Shown here: one piece after another, positions 1 to 11,285 of the stretch
Position numbering within the stretch: position 1 is the first letter of the stretch
Layout of the letters: each line of letters begins with the position of its first letter
Source: Ecdyonurus torrentis
Lineage: Eukaryota; Arthropoda; Insecta; Ephemeroptera; Heptageniidae
Reading direction: 5' to 3'
Length of the DNA stretch: 64,000 nt
NCBI GenBank assembly: GCA_949318235.1
Contig: OX439127.1
Span: 40,028,862 to 40,092,861, forward strand
Notes under the pieces: generated by a model
Databases searched by the model: none
What the model was told of the DNA's origin: nothing
The model's input: the letters and a program-made list of their open reading frames with translations, nothing else
Position numbers and translations under genes: made by a program

Positions 1-88
1 TGCTTTCTATTACTTGAATATACATTCAACTTTTACAATTACATTCATTAGTTCACGTACAATGTAATTAAATACAAAAATTACGTAC

Positions 89-155
89 CGTAGTCTTCCT
101 CGTACACAACAGCAACTTTTGTCCAATTTAAAAAAGCCATCACGTCTTGAAAAGC
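89..155 (-). CDS. Kainate-type ionotropic glutamate receptor, internal exon (amino-terminal domain), partial gene
   Basis: A 67-base coding exon read on the minus strand. It is preceded by a T-rich tract ending in AG (157-156) and followed by the donor GTACGT (88-83). It encodes 22 codons plus one base, beginning AFQDVMAFLNW and ending with EEDYG across the next junction. The NWTKVAVVYEEDYG type of sequence is characteristic of the amino-terminal domain of kainate-like glutamate receptors, where a tryptophan-containing strand leads into VVYE. It starts in phase 0, which is exactly what the preceding exon (486-670, ending in phase 0) requires. It ends in phase 1, so the next exon lies beyond base 1 of the window. 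In this family the protein is a postsynaptic or presynaptic cation channel gated by glutamate; only the extracellular part is seen here. The exact orthologue cannot be chosen from this fragment. Confidence 0.88.
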
Positions 156-485
156 CTAAAAAAATTAATTACATAGAATTATATTTTAGAATAATTTCAA
201 TTAGTTTTAGTTAAATAACAAATCTAAATGTCTCAAAATGAAATATTTGATTCTCTTTTTACAAAAAATACAAACAGTATTTTAATAACCTCATTGTACT
301 ATAGTACTTGTGTAGTAAATCCAAGAATTTTACTTGCAAACTGTCTCACTAATTCCACTTAAACAATCAGAAGAGTGAGATTGTTTAAGAGTAGAAGACT
401 GTTATCTGTTATACAATGGTAAAACTGTATGTTCACTGAGCCATAGGCTAGAGACTTTATAAACTTTTTCCACTTTAAAATTTAC

Positions 486-670
486 CTGATTCATTTGTTC
501 TTGACTTGGATGCAGATTAATTGAAAATTCTTTAAAGCTAGGCTCAAAATCCACTCTGGTTTCAAGATGTGGAACGTCTAATGCTTCACATATTGATTGT
601 ATATGAGCACCAAGTACCGGATCTGAAGGTCCAAAAATAGCTTGAATTCCTTGTTCCATCTGTTTGCATG
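486..670 (-). CDS. Kainate-type ionotropic glutamate receptor, internal exon (amino-terminal domain)
   Basis: A 185-base minus-strand exon with acceptor TTTTCAG (ending 671) and donor CAG|GTAAA (485 onward). It begins with the last two bases of an alanine codon, if joined to the G that ends the upstream exon, then runs 61 codons to phase 0. The protein contains CKQMEQGIQAIFGPSDP and SICEALDVPHLETR. The IFGPSDP loop and the 'SIC-ALDVPH' segment are hallmark stretches of lobe 1 of the amino-terminal domain in kainate receptors and their arthropod relatives. The 330-base intron to the next exon (156-485) is short and AT-rich. The upstream intron (671-22041) is enormous and carries the LTR retrotransposon. 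An open frame continues past the donor for about 27 codons, but that tail has no resemblance to the family and is intronic. Confidence 0.93.
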
Positions 671-2427
671 CTGAAAACAAAAAAATTCAAAACAATGTAA
701 ATATAAAGTTAAGTAATTTTATGAAATTTAATAAATTATATGAATGTTTGTTGATAAAAATGTATAAAAAAGTAAAGTAAAAGTTAGAATTAGTGTAATA
801 CACACAATTGCTTAAAGTTTTATATTTAAAAAAAAAAAAAAAAGACAAATGAACAATCTTGTACAAAACTTAAAACTTGCGATTTTCTTAAAACTTTTGA
901 AATGAAGAAGAATAATGCGATGTAAAACTTTTCATTTATGATCGAGTAGTTCAACAATAGTGTCTTTCAACCAAACGCAAAGCTAACTTTTAAAGAACCA
1001 TACTAAACAACATTATAAAAGTTTGAAAATACTTTACGTTGATCTGATCATTCGCAGCAAATGCAATTTACAACTTAAATTTAGACCGTTCAAGCATAAA
1101 TGATCAATTGTTTGCCCATAAACTTCAGTTACTATTTGATGTCTCTGTTCTGTGTGTACTTTAATATCGTTTATTTATTTCTTCCAAGCTACCAACGTCA
1201 AACAAAATATTCATTTATTATTTTCAAATTATCCAATTAAAATAGTTATAAAGAGAACTGGTATCATTATTAAATCTATAGGTATAACACAAATGAAAAT
1301 TCACACTTGAAATTGCTTCAACTTTTACCATTCCATTTAACTGTTATGAGATTTCTACAATTTTTCTTTACTTTTTAAATCTATTAACGTTTCTTTTCCA
1401 AGCAATTTAGCGGCCACAGTAAGAGTGTGGGTATACATATTTAATTTTTCCTTACTTGTTAGGTTTAACGGCAGCAACGCAGTAATATTATGAAATTACG
1501 CTGATATAAAATCTCCCAAGTGTCCAACCATATTTGAAACAAAACGTTCATGCCTATTTTCTTTGACTTCCTTTCATTTTATTAATTTCCTATATTACTT
1601 TCTTTATTATTATTATTTTAATTTTGTTTCCTCGCATTACTAATATAAAGCAAGAAAGATGGTCTGGTATTTATATTATTCTTATTAAATATTGGTTTAT
1701 TCAAAAATTTATTCAAAATTCCACATTTCTTTATTTCTTGTTGTTGTTGTTATTATTATTATTATTTATCTATACTTGAATTTCTTTTCATTCACACAAA
1801 GACTGATATGGTAATATTTGCATTCTGTTTAGAATGTTTGAAATTTATTTTAAAGTTAAATATTCGATAAAATATAATGATTTAAGTTCATGTATTGAAA
1901 ATACAGTATAATTATGTAATATATTTTAGTTTGGCAATATTAATCTGGATATTATTTGTAGATTAATATATATATATACATATACACACACACATACACA
2001 TATACATACCCGTTTCAAAGTGAAGTATAATAGTCAAAAGTAAAGAAAAAATTATGGGTCTGTATTTTATACTATATTATGTATTATTATCTAATCATAA
2101 AATGTTGATTTATTAGTAACTATCATATTCAATAGGCAAAATACTAAATTACTATATAATATTTGATAAATTCATAATATTATATCAGGATATGCAATAA
2201 TCACATTTAAGCATCTGTTTTATACAAAATAAATTACATAAATCTTTTACTTTTGACAGTTTCTATCTAACGATACACATGCATAACCATATTATGCTTA
2301 TATTGTTAACTGACACTAAAACACATAACAAAATTACTTTGAGCAACATCATATAATAATAAAAAAAAGTGCATGCCAAGTGCTATACTAAGGAGATATT
2401 GGTATTAGAGGAAAACTTCATTACTTT

Positions 2428-2556
<129 letters not shown>

Positions 2557-3206
2557 TCATTTTTTTGTGCAGCATACATTATCAATCCTCATTAATTTTA
2601 ACTTAACATGTTTTACATTTATGTATAGAAACTGTAACAGAATATTTTACTTTACCATGTCAGTATATAGAGCAATACGTTAATTAAAGTCTCCATACTA
2701 ACACAGTGTATTGGCATACAGCAATATAGTGGGTTTTTTTCGCCACAATTTTTTTCCTGTGAATTGTGAATAACATGAAATTCTAGAACACGGTGAGTTG
2801 TAACAAGTCTCATCACTTACGTTACATTTGCGCCAGTATTGATGTGGGTTATTCAACCATATTTTCATATGAATGATTTTATCACATTTTCTACTTCTAG
2901 CAATAGCTTGAGATTCCGTAATATTATTTACATTTATATTTTTTCATTGCATTTATAAATAATTAAATGATAATCAATGCGCTTCATATCTTTATTGAAA
3001 ATCATTCTTTATTGAAAATCATAATGTACCTTAAAGAAAACTGCAAAAATGTTTCACTTTTAATGGACCAACATAAACTCTATGATGTGTCCAAAAACTC
3101 ATTTATCTCAAGAGTGTACAATGTATATTGATTTTGATTTGTTTCTTGATTCGCACATTGTCAGTAATATCAGAGACTATACACTACACATGTGTATGAA
3201 CTTTGG

Positions 3207-3208
<2 letters not shown>

Positions 3209-3271
<63 letters not shown>
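3209..3271. repeat. Microsatellite (TA)n
   Basis: Uninterrupted AT dinucleotide array of about 31 units. Confidence 0.97.
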
Positions 3272-3273
<2 letters not shown>

Positions 3274-4857
3274 GTACGTACTCTAATCCATAAAAAAATT
3301 CAAATAGTTTTTATTGACGCCAAAAATCGATTCATACCCTCCAACATGATCATTGAAATATAAATATAAAATACATGTTCTAATACAAACAAATACAATA
3401 TGTAATGTTTTATTAAATTATAACATTATCAGCAACACACTTATGCTATAATTAAAAAACATTCATTTATAAGCATTTTTTATAGTAACTAGTCATTTAC
3501 TTGATTTTTCAATATTTTATATTATTATAATGTTATTACACAATTATATATTAAAATTAATTGCTTTATGTACTTATTTTCTCTTTTTCTTTGATCATAG
3601 AGAGTGAAACTAATGTATTGGTAAATGAAAATTGTGTGTATTAAATGAACTGATGAGAATGTGAGTTGGGGAAAAATGCGAAGGTTTATTCATATTTGAA
3701 AAGTTTGGATTCACATTGCTATTTGGAGGTGGGATTGTTAAGCAGCTTAAATTTTACATAAATCAAAAATACAAATGCGTGAAATACAATTTTATTCTTT
3801 TTTCCTCATCTCTTTAATTTACACTTTGTATTACAACTGTGATTGTTTATTCATTTTATGTCTTTTCAGCAAAAGAAATGAATTTAAAAAAAGCAGAAAA
3901 TAATAATTTTGAAAATTATTTGTCATAGTGGTCAGATTTTTTTTTTTTTTTTTTTTTATCAGCACGTGCGCACTCATGTGCCGTGCAAACGCAAACACAC
4001 GCTATGTAAATCCACCTTGAAATCTAGATACACGTGGCTGGAGAAGCAAAGTTTGCTTGGCAAGCTTGGTGTTGTGTATGATTGATGAAAGGATGCGCCA
4101 AGACTTGTGTCGTCATTTGAGCTTGACTGCCCACCAAAAGCTTTGCTTTATGATTGCTTCACATAATATCCCTATGCATTTTGCACCCCTCCTATACGCA
4201 ATACTTTTTTTTTCTTTTAACATCAGATAAATATAATATTGATTAACTCAAGCTGCATATAATTTCACAAGTAAAAATATTTAATAATATGGTGAACACT
4301 TGGTATATTATTATTTTCATAATTGAAAAATGTCATTATTTTTGTATTTTTATTAAAATATAATGCAATAAAACTAGATTAGGAAATAATAACCATAACA
4401 AAATGAATAAAATTTCATTATTTAAATGTAATTTTAGATTATAATGCATAAGATTGTACTGAAAAGAAAAAACAACAACATGAAATTAATTAGAGAAAAA
4501 AAAATCATTATTTGAAACTTGTAAAAGTTGATAGAAGTCAATAGGGGTCATAAATTATTTGAATGTTTGTAATGTTGCGAGTGTTCCTTTAAAATGTGTT
4601 ACTTCTATAAGCTTGAAGTCTTACAATGGCAGTAACGTGTAAAACTTATCATTTAGATTATACACTTATAAAATATTACTCTCTTGGCTCTTTTGGACAT
4701 AAATTACATAAAAACCTTTTTTTTTTTTTTTTGAAAATGTGTTTAAATTTTAAGTCCATCTTACTATAGGTCAATATAGTAATATTAACAATAAAAAAAT
4801 CATACATCAGTATTACAAAGTATTTTTATCTTAACTAAAATGGTAATGATATTTATA

Positions 4858-4982
<125 letters not shown>

Positions 4983-5630
4983 TTATACAGTATACACACA
5001 CACATATGCACTTTTGATTAAAATTTTGATTTAAAAACATTTTTCTTGCGCTAAAATAAATAATAAACAAAACCCTCAAAAATATGTAATCAGTGTGATG
5101 AAATTTATATAAATATGCAAGTATTGTTGTAGTAAAAGCTCAAAATTTCATATCTACGGCTCGGAATACACCAGTGATCTATACACACACAAGAATGAAA
5201 AAAGATGACGTCCAACATTAACTGGAACAACGTTCAACTAATAAAACACGCCAATCCTCCTTTACTATGGGGTTCTGGTAACGGCGCGCGTCATACTTTC
5301 ACTCGTTCGGGTATGTATGTCAAATGTATGTATGTAATATGTATATATGTATAAAAACTATAAAGACACGTTATCGAAGCTTTCGCCTGGAGACTGTGGA
5401 GTGTCGCTGTCTCTGACTGTATTTTGTAGCTTGAATCATTAAAATTTTTATAATCATTTTTTTTTTTAATTGCATGTAGGTAAAATATATTATTGTTTAT
5501 TTAAATGTCCCTTAAATTTATCTTCTTAATTTTACCTTGTTAATGCAGTAGCATAGAAAGAAATATTAATATTTTATTACACAGAGTTAAATTACACAAA
5601 GCAAATAATATGCAAAATGTTAAAATGTAG

Positions 5631-6145
5631 CGTAAGTTTACATTAATGAGCTCAGTACATTCACGCAATACTAGATCTCACGAGTTTTATCTGCAAATGC
5701 CTAACTCTAAGGTTGAATCTTTCACTTCTAAAGGTACCAGACTATGGAACAAATTAAGTTGTGATTTATGTGGCAAAAATACTTATAAATCTTTTAAAAC
5801 AGAGCTCTCAAAAATGCTCCTCTAACTATATGACTTTACCTGTTACATTATCTCTATTTATATGCATAATTTGTGTTAAATGTTATTTTCAACGTGTAAA
5901 CTGATCTAAGGTATATCTAATATGTTCATATGGTGAAAAATGAAATTTTGTTACTTATTAAACTACTTATTCTCTTGAAAACATAAATTAAAATGATATG
6001 TCTTAATATGCTTATTAATCCTAAAAATGGTATATTTTGTTTTTGTTTTTTACTGCTGTCCAATGTTGGTTCAGTGATGGGGCCTTTGTTCTGCCCTGAC
6101 TGCACCATTTGCCTATTATGCAATAAAGACTTTATTTATTTATTT
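5631..6145 (+). mobile_element. 5'-truncated LINE: end of the reverse-transcriptase ORF plus 3' UTR
   Basis: The frame from 5631 to the TAA at 5823-5825 encodes 64 residues. They include HSRNTR, then SFTSKGTRLWNKL, and end YKSFKTELSKMLL. The arrangement 'H-x-x-NTR ... G-x-x-x-WN-L ... FK-x-x-L' just before the stop is the usual C-terminal tail after the RT domain in many animal non-LTR retrotransposons (CR1/jockey-like ORF2). It is followed by about 300 bases of 3' UTR with a GC-richer terminal block (TGGTTCAGTGATGGGGCC region, near 6068), a final TGCAATAAAGACTTTATTTA at 6119-6138 and TTTA repeats. The 5' border is uncertain because a TAG at 5628-5630 precedes the frame. This is a dead fragment inside the receptor intron. 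Confidence 0.72.
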
Positions 6146-7499
6146 AACATACATTTCATTTCATTAGTAAACACTTCATATTCAGTAAAGTATAGTAAAT
6201 TGTATTATACTTTTTTTTTTTTTTAATGTGAACATTATTTCAACACTATCAAATTTGTTTTTAGTTACATAAATCAACAATGTAATGTAATTTAAATTTG
6301 TTAATTCAATTAGAAAAAAAAACTAATTTAACGTACTTGTTAAGTGTTATAATATAATTCTGTTTTTATGCACCTATTAACTTTTTGCATGTAACATGTT
6401 TTAAAACGTATTAAAAATGAAATATTCCAATGGTCAACACAGCAAGTCCGTGAGTTGTTTTCCACTGAAGGAATTAAAATCTTACGATAAAGGTTTCATT
6501 ACAAGAAACCAGAATGCCTTTCTATTTTTGTCTTGAATAATAAACTAATTAGTGTTTGCTCTATTCCGTACAATGTTCCTTACAATATATACACACACAT
6601 AATAAATCATAAAATTCTTTCTTACAATGAGTATAAAGCTTCCAAAAAAATAAATACTGTTAGGACTTATATAAGAATTGCCTTGGTATTGTTATATGAA
6701 TTTAACCATTAATATTATTGTAAAAAAACAGCAATTTTTAAATTAATATTTTCTTAATGTTTACTAGTAATATATCTAAATAATAATAAAAGGCATAAAA
6801 ACAGAGAAAAATAAGAGATTGGGACACAGTGGATGCTTCAAGAGGCAGTAGTGATATTTATGTGGTGTTGTCGTTGCTACGAAGTGCAGTCACTTGACTT
6901 GCCACAGTTTATACTAGCCACTGCGTCACTCCAGGAACGCTTAAAGACCCAAATGCTCTCCAGGCTACGACCCAAGCCACGCTATAAAGTCTATTTGAGT
7001 GATCTATGGGCCTATGGTCGCCAGAGACTAACATCGATATGAATCTTTCTCAAAGACTATAATTTGTGAACATTGATTCATTACGTAAACAAAACTTGCT
7101 TGCTTAAAAAAACAGCTATACTCATACATTGTTTTTGTTTAATTGCACCTCACCACCATATTTGCGTAAATAAATTTATTAGCTTTCATAGACATATAAA
7201 AAAATTCCACCTTTTTACGTGATAATAATATAAGTTTTTGCACTTTATTTATTTTCTCTATTTAATTTTTTGTTATATAGTCTGATTAATTTTTACAACC
7301 TACAATGAGCATTGAAGCTCGTTTTAACTTTTATTTTTTCTGTACAATGTATTTTTCTAATAGTGGCCAAGAAAAAACATGAAGTCCTACCTCTCGTATT
7401 GTTTTATATTGAATTATTTATAAAAAAACTATACTTCATTTTTTTTTTAAGAATAGACAATGAAGTATCCTGTAGAGGCTGCAAAAAGTCGGGCATTTA
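6146..7499 (-). other. Intronic AT-rich stretch with one GC-richer island
   Basis: Mostly AT-rich intron. The island at about 6815-7045 has clearly higher GC than its surroundings and an open frame on the plus strand (6833-7042, 69 codons, ending RLTSI). I do not recognise it; it may be a remnant of a mobile element or a regulatory region. A poly-T run lies near 6212-6225. Confidence 0.5.
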
Positions 7500-7590
7500 T
7501 GAGAAGCAAGTTGCATAACTTCATGCTTTTCAGGGGCGCCAGTGTCCTATTTTGAATGTGTTTTTTGCAATAAAGCCTATTTTGAACTGA
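7500..7590 (+). mobile_element. LINE or SINE 3' end-like fragment
   Basis: The sequence GGGGCGCCAGTGTCC ... TTTTTTGCAATAAAGCCTATT is built like the 3' end of the LINE at 5631-6145 (TGCAATAAAGACTTTATTTA). It ends directly in a long ATTC microsatellite, as retroposon tails often do. No coding remnant is visible, so the left border is a guess. Confidence 0.5.
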
Positions 7591-7728
7591 ATCATTCATT
7601 CATTCATTCATTCATTCATTCATTCATTCATTCATTCATTCATTCATTCATTCATTCATTCATTCATTCATTCATTCATTCATTCATTCATTCATTCATT
7701 CATTCATTCATTCATTTATTCATTTATA
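7591..7728. repeat. Microsatellite (ATTC)n
   Basis: About 33 units of ATTC/TTCA, nearly perfect until ATTTATTC at the right end. It abuts the retroposon-like 3' end at 7500-7590. Confidence 0.97.
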
Positions 7729-8683
7729 GATATTATTAAATTTTTATTTAATTTTTAAATAACTCTTTTAAAAATATTTTCTATTCAATCTAACTTGATT
7801 ATACTACTTTAAGGCTGAATAATATTCCAGATGACAATATGCTAATGAGTGAGATAAAGATAAGAAAATAAATAAGCAAATAAAATGAGAGAGGTGTTTC
7901 ATTTTTGTTCTCAAGTATTGTATTACGTTAATAAAGTAAAATGTTAAAAAGTTACACGAGTTCATAATTTCACAACTATAGCTGGCAGCAAATGTAGTCA
8001 ACATGCAAATGCTTTTGAAATAATTCTTGTGTTAGTACTGTTTTATTACTCAGAAACTTTGCTCGTAAGATTTTGCTATTTAATTAATCTATTAGTAATA
8101 ATAATATAATATATTACACAATTGTAATAATAACCTTGCTATAGTAATATGTCATACTTTTAAAACTTCTTGATAGTAAGATTTTAAATGTCATAACTTG
8201 TTTGTCTTTAATATTTATCAAGAATATAATATTATAACATATATAAATCTATTTTAAGCTAAAATGTTTTTATACTCTTATCATTTACACTGATTTCAGC
8301 TTGATTTTATTTCCATTATTAATTTATTACTTCATGTTAAAAATTATAAATTTGATTTACTTTTGTTTGTGCAAATATATTAAAATATACTGTGAAGCAA
8401 TGAGATTACTAAACGTATTATATTTATTTTAATTTTTTTTATTCTATACTTATCTAATAAATGAAACACTAAATGTTTAAATAGGAGGTTATAAAGTCAG
8501 CTTATTTGCATTATATAACAAATCAATTAAAATAATGCCGATAATCCCTATCTGCATTATATTTCTTTGCGTACAATAACTAAAACACAACCATCTAGCC
8601 TAACAATGAAAATATCTCTTCGAAGGAATTACAGACGTTACTAACTAAATTCCTTTTACCTTATTTCAGTTTAATAATGTAAT
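7729..8683 (-). other. Intronic AT-rich stretch, nothing recognised
   Basis: AT-rich intron flanking the LTR element on its left side. No open frame with recognisable protein and no repeat structure was seen. Confidence 0.6.
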
Positions 8684-8687
8684 GTAT
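8684..8687. repeat. Target-site duplication, left copy (GTAT)
   Basis: GTAT directly left of the LTR and GTAT directly right of the other LTR (17485-17488). A fifth base does not match (TGTAT versus GTATA), so the duplication is 4 bp, a size common in Ty3/gypsy elements. Confidence 0.85.
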
Positions 8688-9347
8688 TGTAGCCTGCGCC
8701 GTAGTGAAGTGAATGTTGTTTTCCGAACCCCGAACCCCGCTACTGAGTTACCTTCTTCTCGCTCTCCGGCGCTCCGCCGCTGTAACCTGCTCTGCCGCCG
8801 GACTCGTCCTCGTCGCTCTCGGCCGTCACTGAATATTCACGCAAAGCGTACAGCTTTGGTGGATGTATTAATGAATAATTCTGTGATAACTTATTGATAA
8901 TCTATATTAAAAGATTATCAATTATAACTGTTATTGATAATGTTTATTAGCAATATAATGTTATTAATTCTTCTGCATTTCTTATATGATATTGGAGAAC
9001 TTTTCAAATCAAAAACTCACATAAGTAACACTATATTTTATTATAAAATCATGAATGTGGATTATAAGTGATAAAATTAGCGCTATATGCCGAACAATGC
9101 ATAGAGCGGCGTTATAGCTTGAGGCGCCAGCGCGACACCTCAAGCTCCACACTCAGACTATCTTTCTTCCCGTCGCCTCGCACGCAACACACGCAATTAT
9201 GCTATACTGCACTTTTTATGCAGTTAAGTTATAAAGAAGTACATCTTGTACTATATGAACGCGAATATGTAAAGAGGACTAAATATCAATAATAAAACAT
9301 TACATTATTTTATTATTAATATTGATATTTAGGACGCGCGGGTTACA
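8688..9347 (-). repeat. 3' LTR of the Ty3/gypsy element
   Basis: 660 bp, TGT...ACA ends, same length and sequence as 16825-17484. In element orientation it starts TGTAACCCGCGCG and ends GGCGCAGGCTACA. It contains a long inverted repeat near its 5' edge (about 9279-9332) and GC-rich blocks at both outer parts around an AT-rich core. Small open frames inside it occur identically in both LTRs and are not genes. Confidence 0.96.
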
Positions 9348-9362
9348 TCACCCCCCTTCTCG
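9348..9362 (-). promoter_or_regulatory. Polypurine tract of the LTR element
   Basis: On the minus strand GAGAAGGGGGGTGA directly precedes the 3' LTR. This is the expected place and composition for the primer of plus-strand DNA synthesis. Confidence 0.85.
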
Positions 9363-10155
9363 GAAAATTCTTGCCCCCAAGAATGATTACTAAGCAGGCG
9401 AGTTATTATGCATCTGTGCAATATAAAATGTGGTGTTGCGTTGCATGGAAGCGAAGAAAAGCAAAGTCTGACATGACATAATACATACATCTTAAAAATA
9501 TATGAGAATTTACTCGTAAGCAAAATTATAGGAAAGTTACATCCGTTTATGTAGCTTATTTAGCATATGACAATTTACTGAGAATTTTTTCTTTTCTTAC
9601 TTTTTATAATGTAGAACTTTTTATACATGAGAAATTCAGTAAATAAAATTAAAACGAATTTTATAATTATTGCTATTTTTAGGTAAAATTATTATTCAAA
9701 ACTTATATTGTTATGAATTATTTTTAAATCATAATCATTGAATATTATTATTGATATAACATAACAGAATAAATTTTTTTGTTATATATAGGTAATACAA
9801 AATATTGTATATTACGCATTTTTCTATATTATTTCTTTTTATTACGTTTATTTTTACTTTTAAAATTACGGTAAAATATAGTTATATGAATTATATTTAA
9901 AAATTACAATTTGCATTAAAATGTTTTATAGTTAAATACAAAAATAGATTTAAAATTAGGTTTTTAACATTATAATATTCTAATTTTTTTTTTTTTTTTT
10001 TTTTTTTTTACTTATAAATTTGTTAATTTTCATTGGGTTTATTAATTTTTAGCAAATTGCAGGATAAACTAGAAATATTGAATGAATATTATATATTTAT
10101 TATAAGATTTAAAACTTTTTTTTTTTTTATTTATTTTTTTTTTTATTTTTTATTG

Positions 10156-10186
<31 letters not shown>

Positions 10187-11285
10187 GATATTATTGATTA
10201 GCAATAATGCAATAATAAGCTTGGCATGATAATTTTCATTCAGTATTTCAACATATGACATAACATTAAATTGAATTTTATTTAGCGAATAAAATTTGTT
10301 GTATATTAGAAAATGAAATATTGCACTTATATGGTTTATGTGTAAATTTTTTCATAAATTTTTATGATTTTACATTTAATCATATTACATTTATAAAATA
10401 GAAATTATTTTAAATTTTTTGTTTAATAATTGATATTTCATGCAAATTAAACTTTATTTCGTGTATTTTTTTTTTTTTGCAATTATTATTTAGAGTTAAA
10501 TAGTTAATTATTTTTTACATTCAATTTTTTGCATATATCTTGATGTTTTTAGAAAATTATGTATATTTTTTTATGAGATTTAAAACTATTATTATTAAAG
10601 TAATTATTTTTATTTGATATTATTGTTTTACTGAATCGTAATTTTTTAGTTAATATAATATATATTTTTAAGCATATGAAATTTAAACAACATCAAATAT
10701 TTTTTATTTAAACATTAGTTTTAAAATTATTATTAATTATAGATAAACTTAAACCTTTTTTTTTTTTTTTTTTTTTTTTATAATATTATTGTAAATATTA
10801 TTTTTACACTTTGCATTTTTTCAGTGTAAATTTTTTTTTTTTACGTGTAATTAAATTATTGTAGTTTTAGTTAAAATATGATATTTAAAATATGGTATTT
10901 AAAAATACAAGTTATTTTGATAGATTAATTAAACTAACTTTTACTTATTGAAACTTTAAATGTTACTTTTTTATAGTTTTAATGCAAATTAAGTGTTTAA
11001 TTTTAAATTAAAGTATTGTGTTAATGTTTTATATAATTTTTAGTTTTTATATATAGTTTATTTGATGATAAGTATTACTATATTATTATTATATTTATAA
11101 TTTTTAAGTAATTATAGTTTTTACGGTATATAACATTTTTTAATATTTTATTTCTAACTGATGATTTAGTTAATATTTTAGTTATCTTTTGCAATAAAAT
11201 TTATTTTCTATAGAAAAATGATAACTTTTAGTTTGAAATTATATAATTAATTGTGTTTTGATTTTCAAGTCTGTAAATCACGAAA
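9363..11285 (-). other. Long non-coding AT-rich segment between pol and the polypurine tract
   Basis: About 1.9 kb of extremely AT-rich DNA inside the retrotransposon, with T-runs on the plus strand (for example about 9989-10010 and 10757-10779), meaning A-runs in the element transcript. No frame beyond about 60 codons occurs on the element strand, and no env remnant is recognisable. This is the position where env sits in errantiviruses. Confidence 0.8.

Noticed and set aside
402..485. Extension of the exon 486-670 frame to a stop at 402
   Set aside because: A good donor (CAG|GTAAA) ends the exon at 486, and the tail has no family similarity.
8682..9292. Two small open frames in the left LTR, repeated at 16846-17429
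   Set aside because: They are identical because the LTRs are identical; they lie antisense to the element and match no protein.
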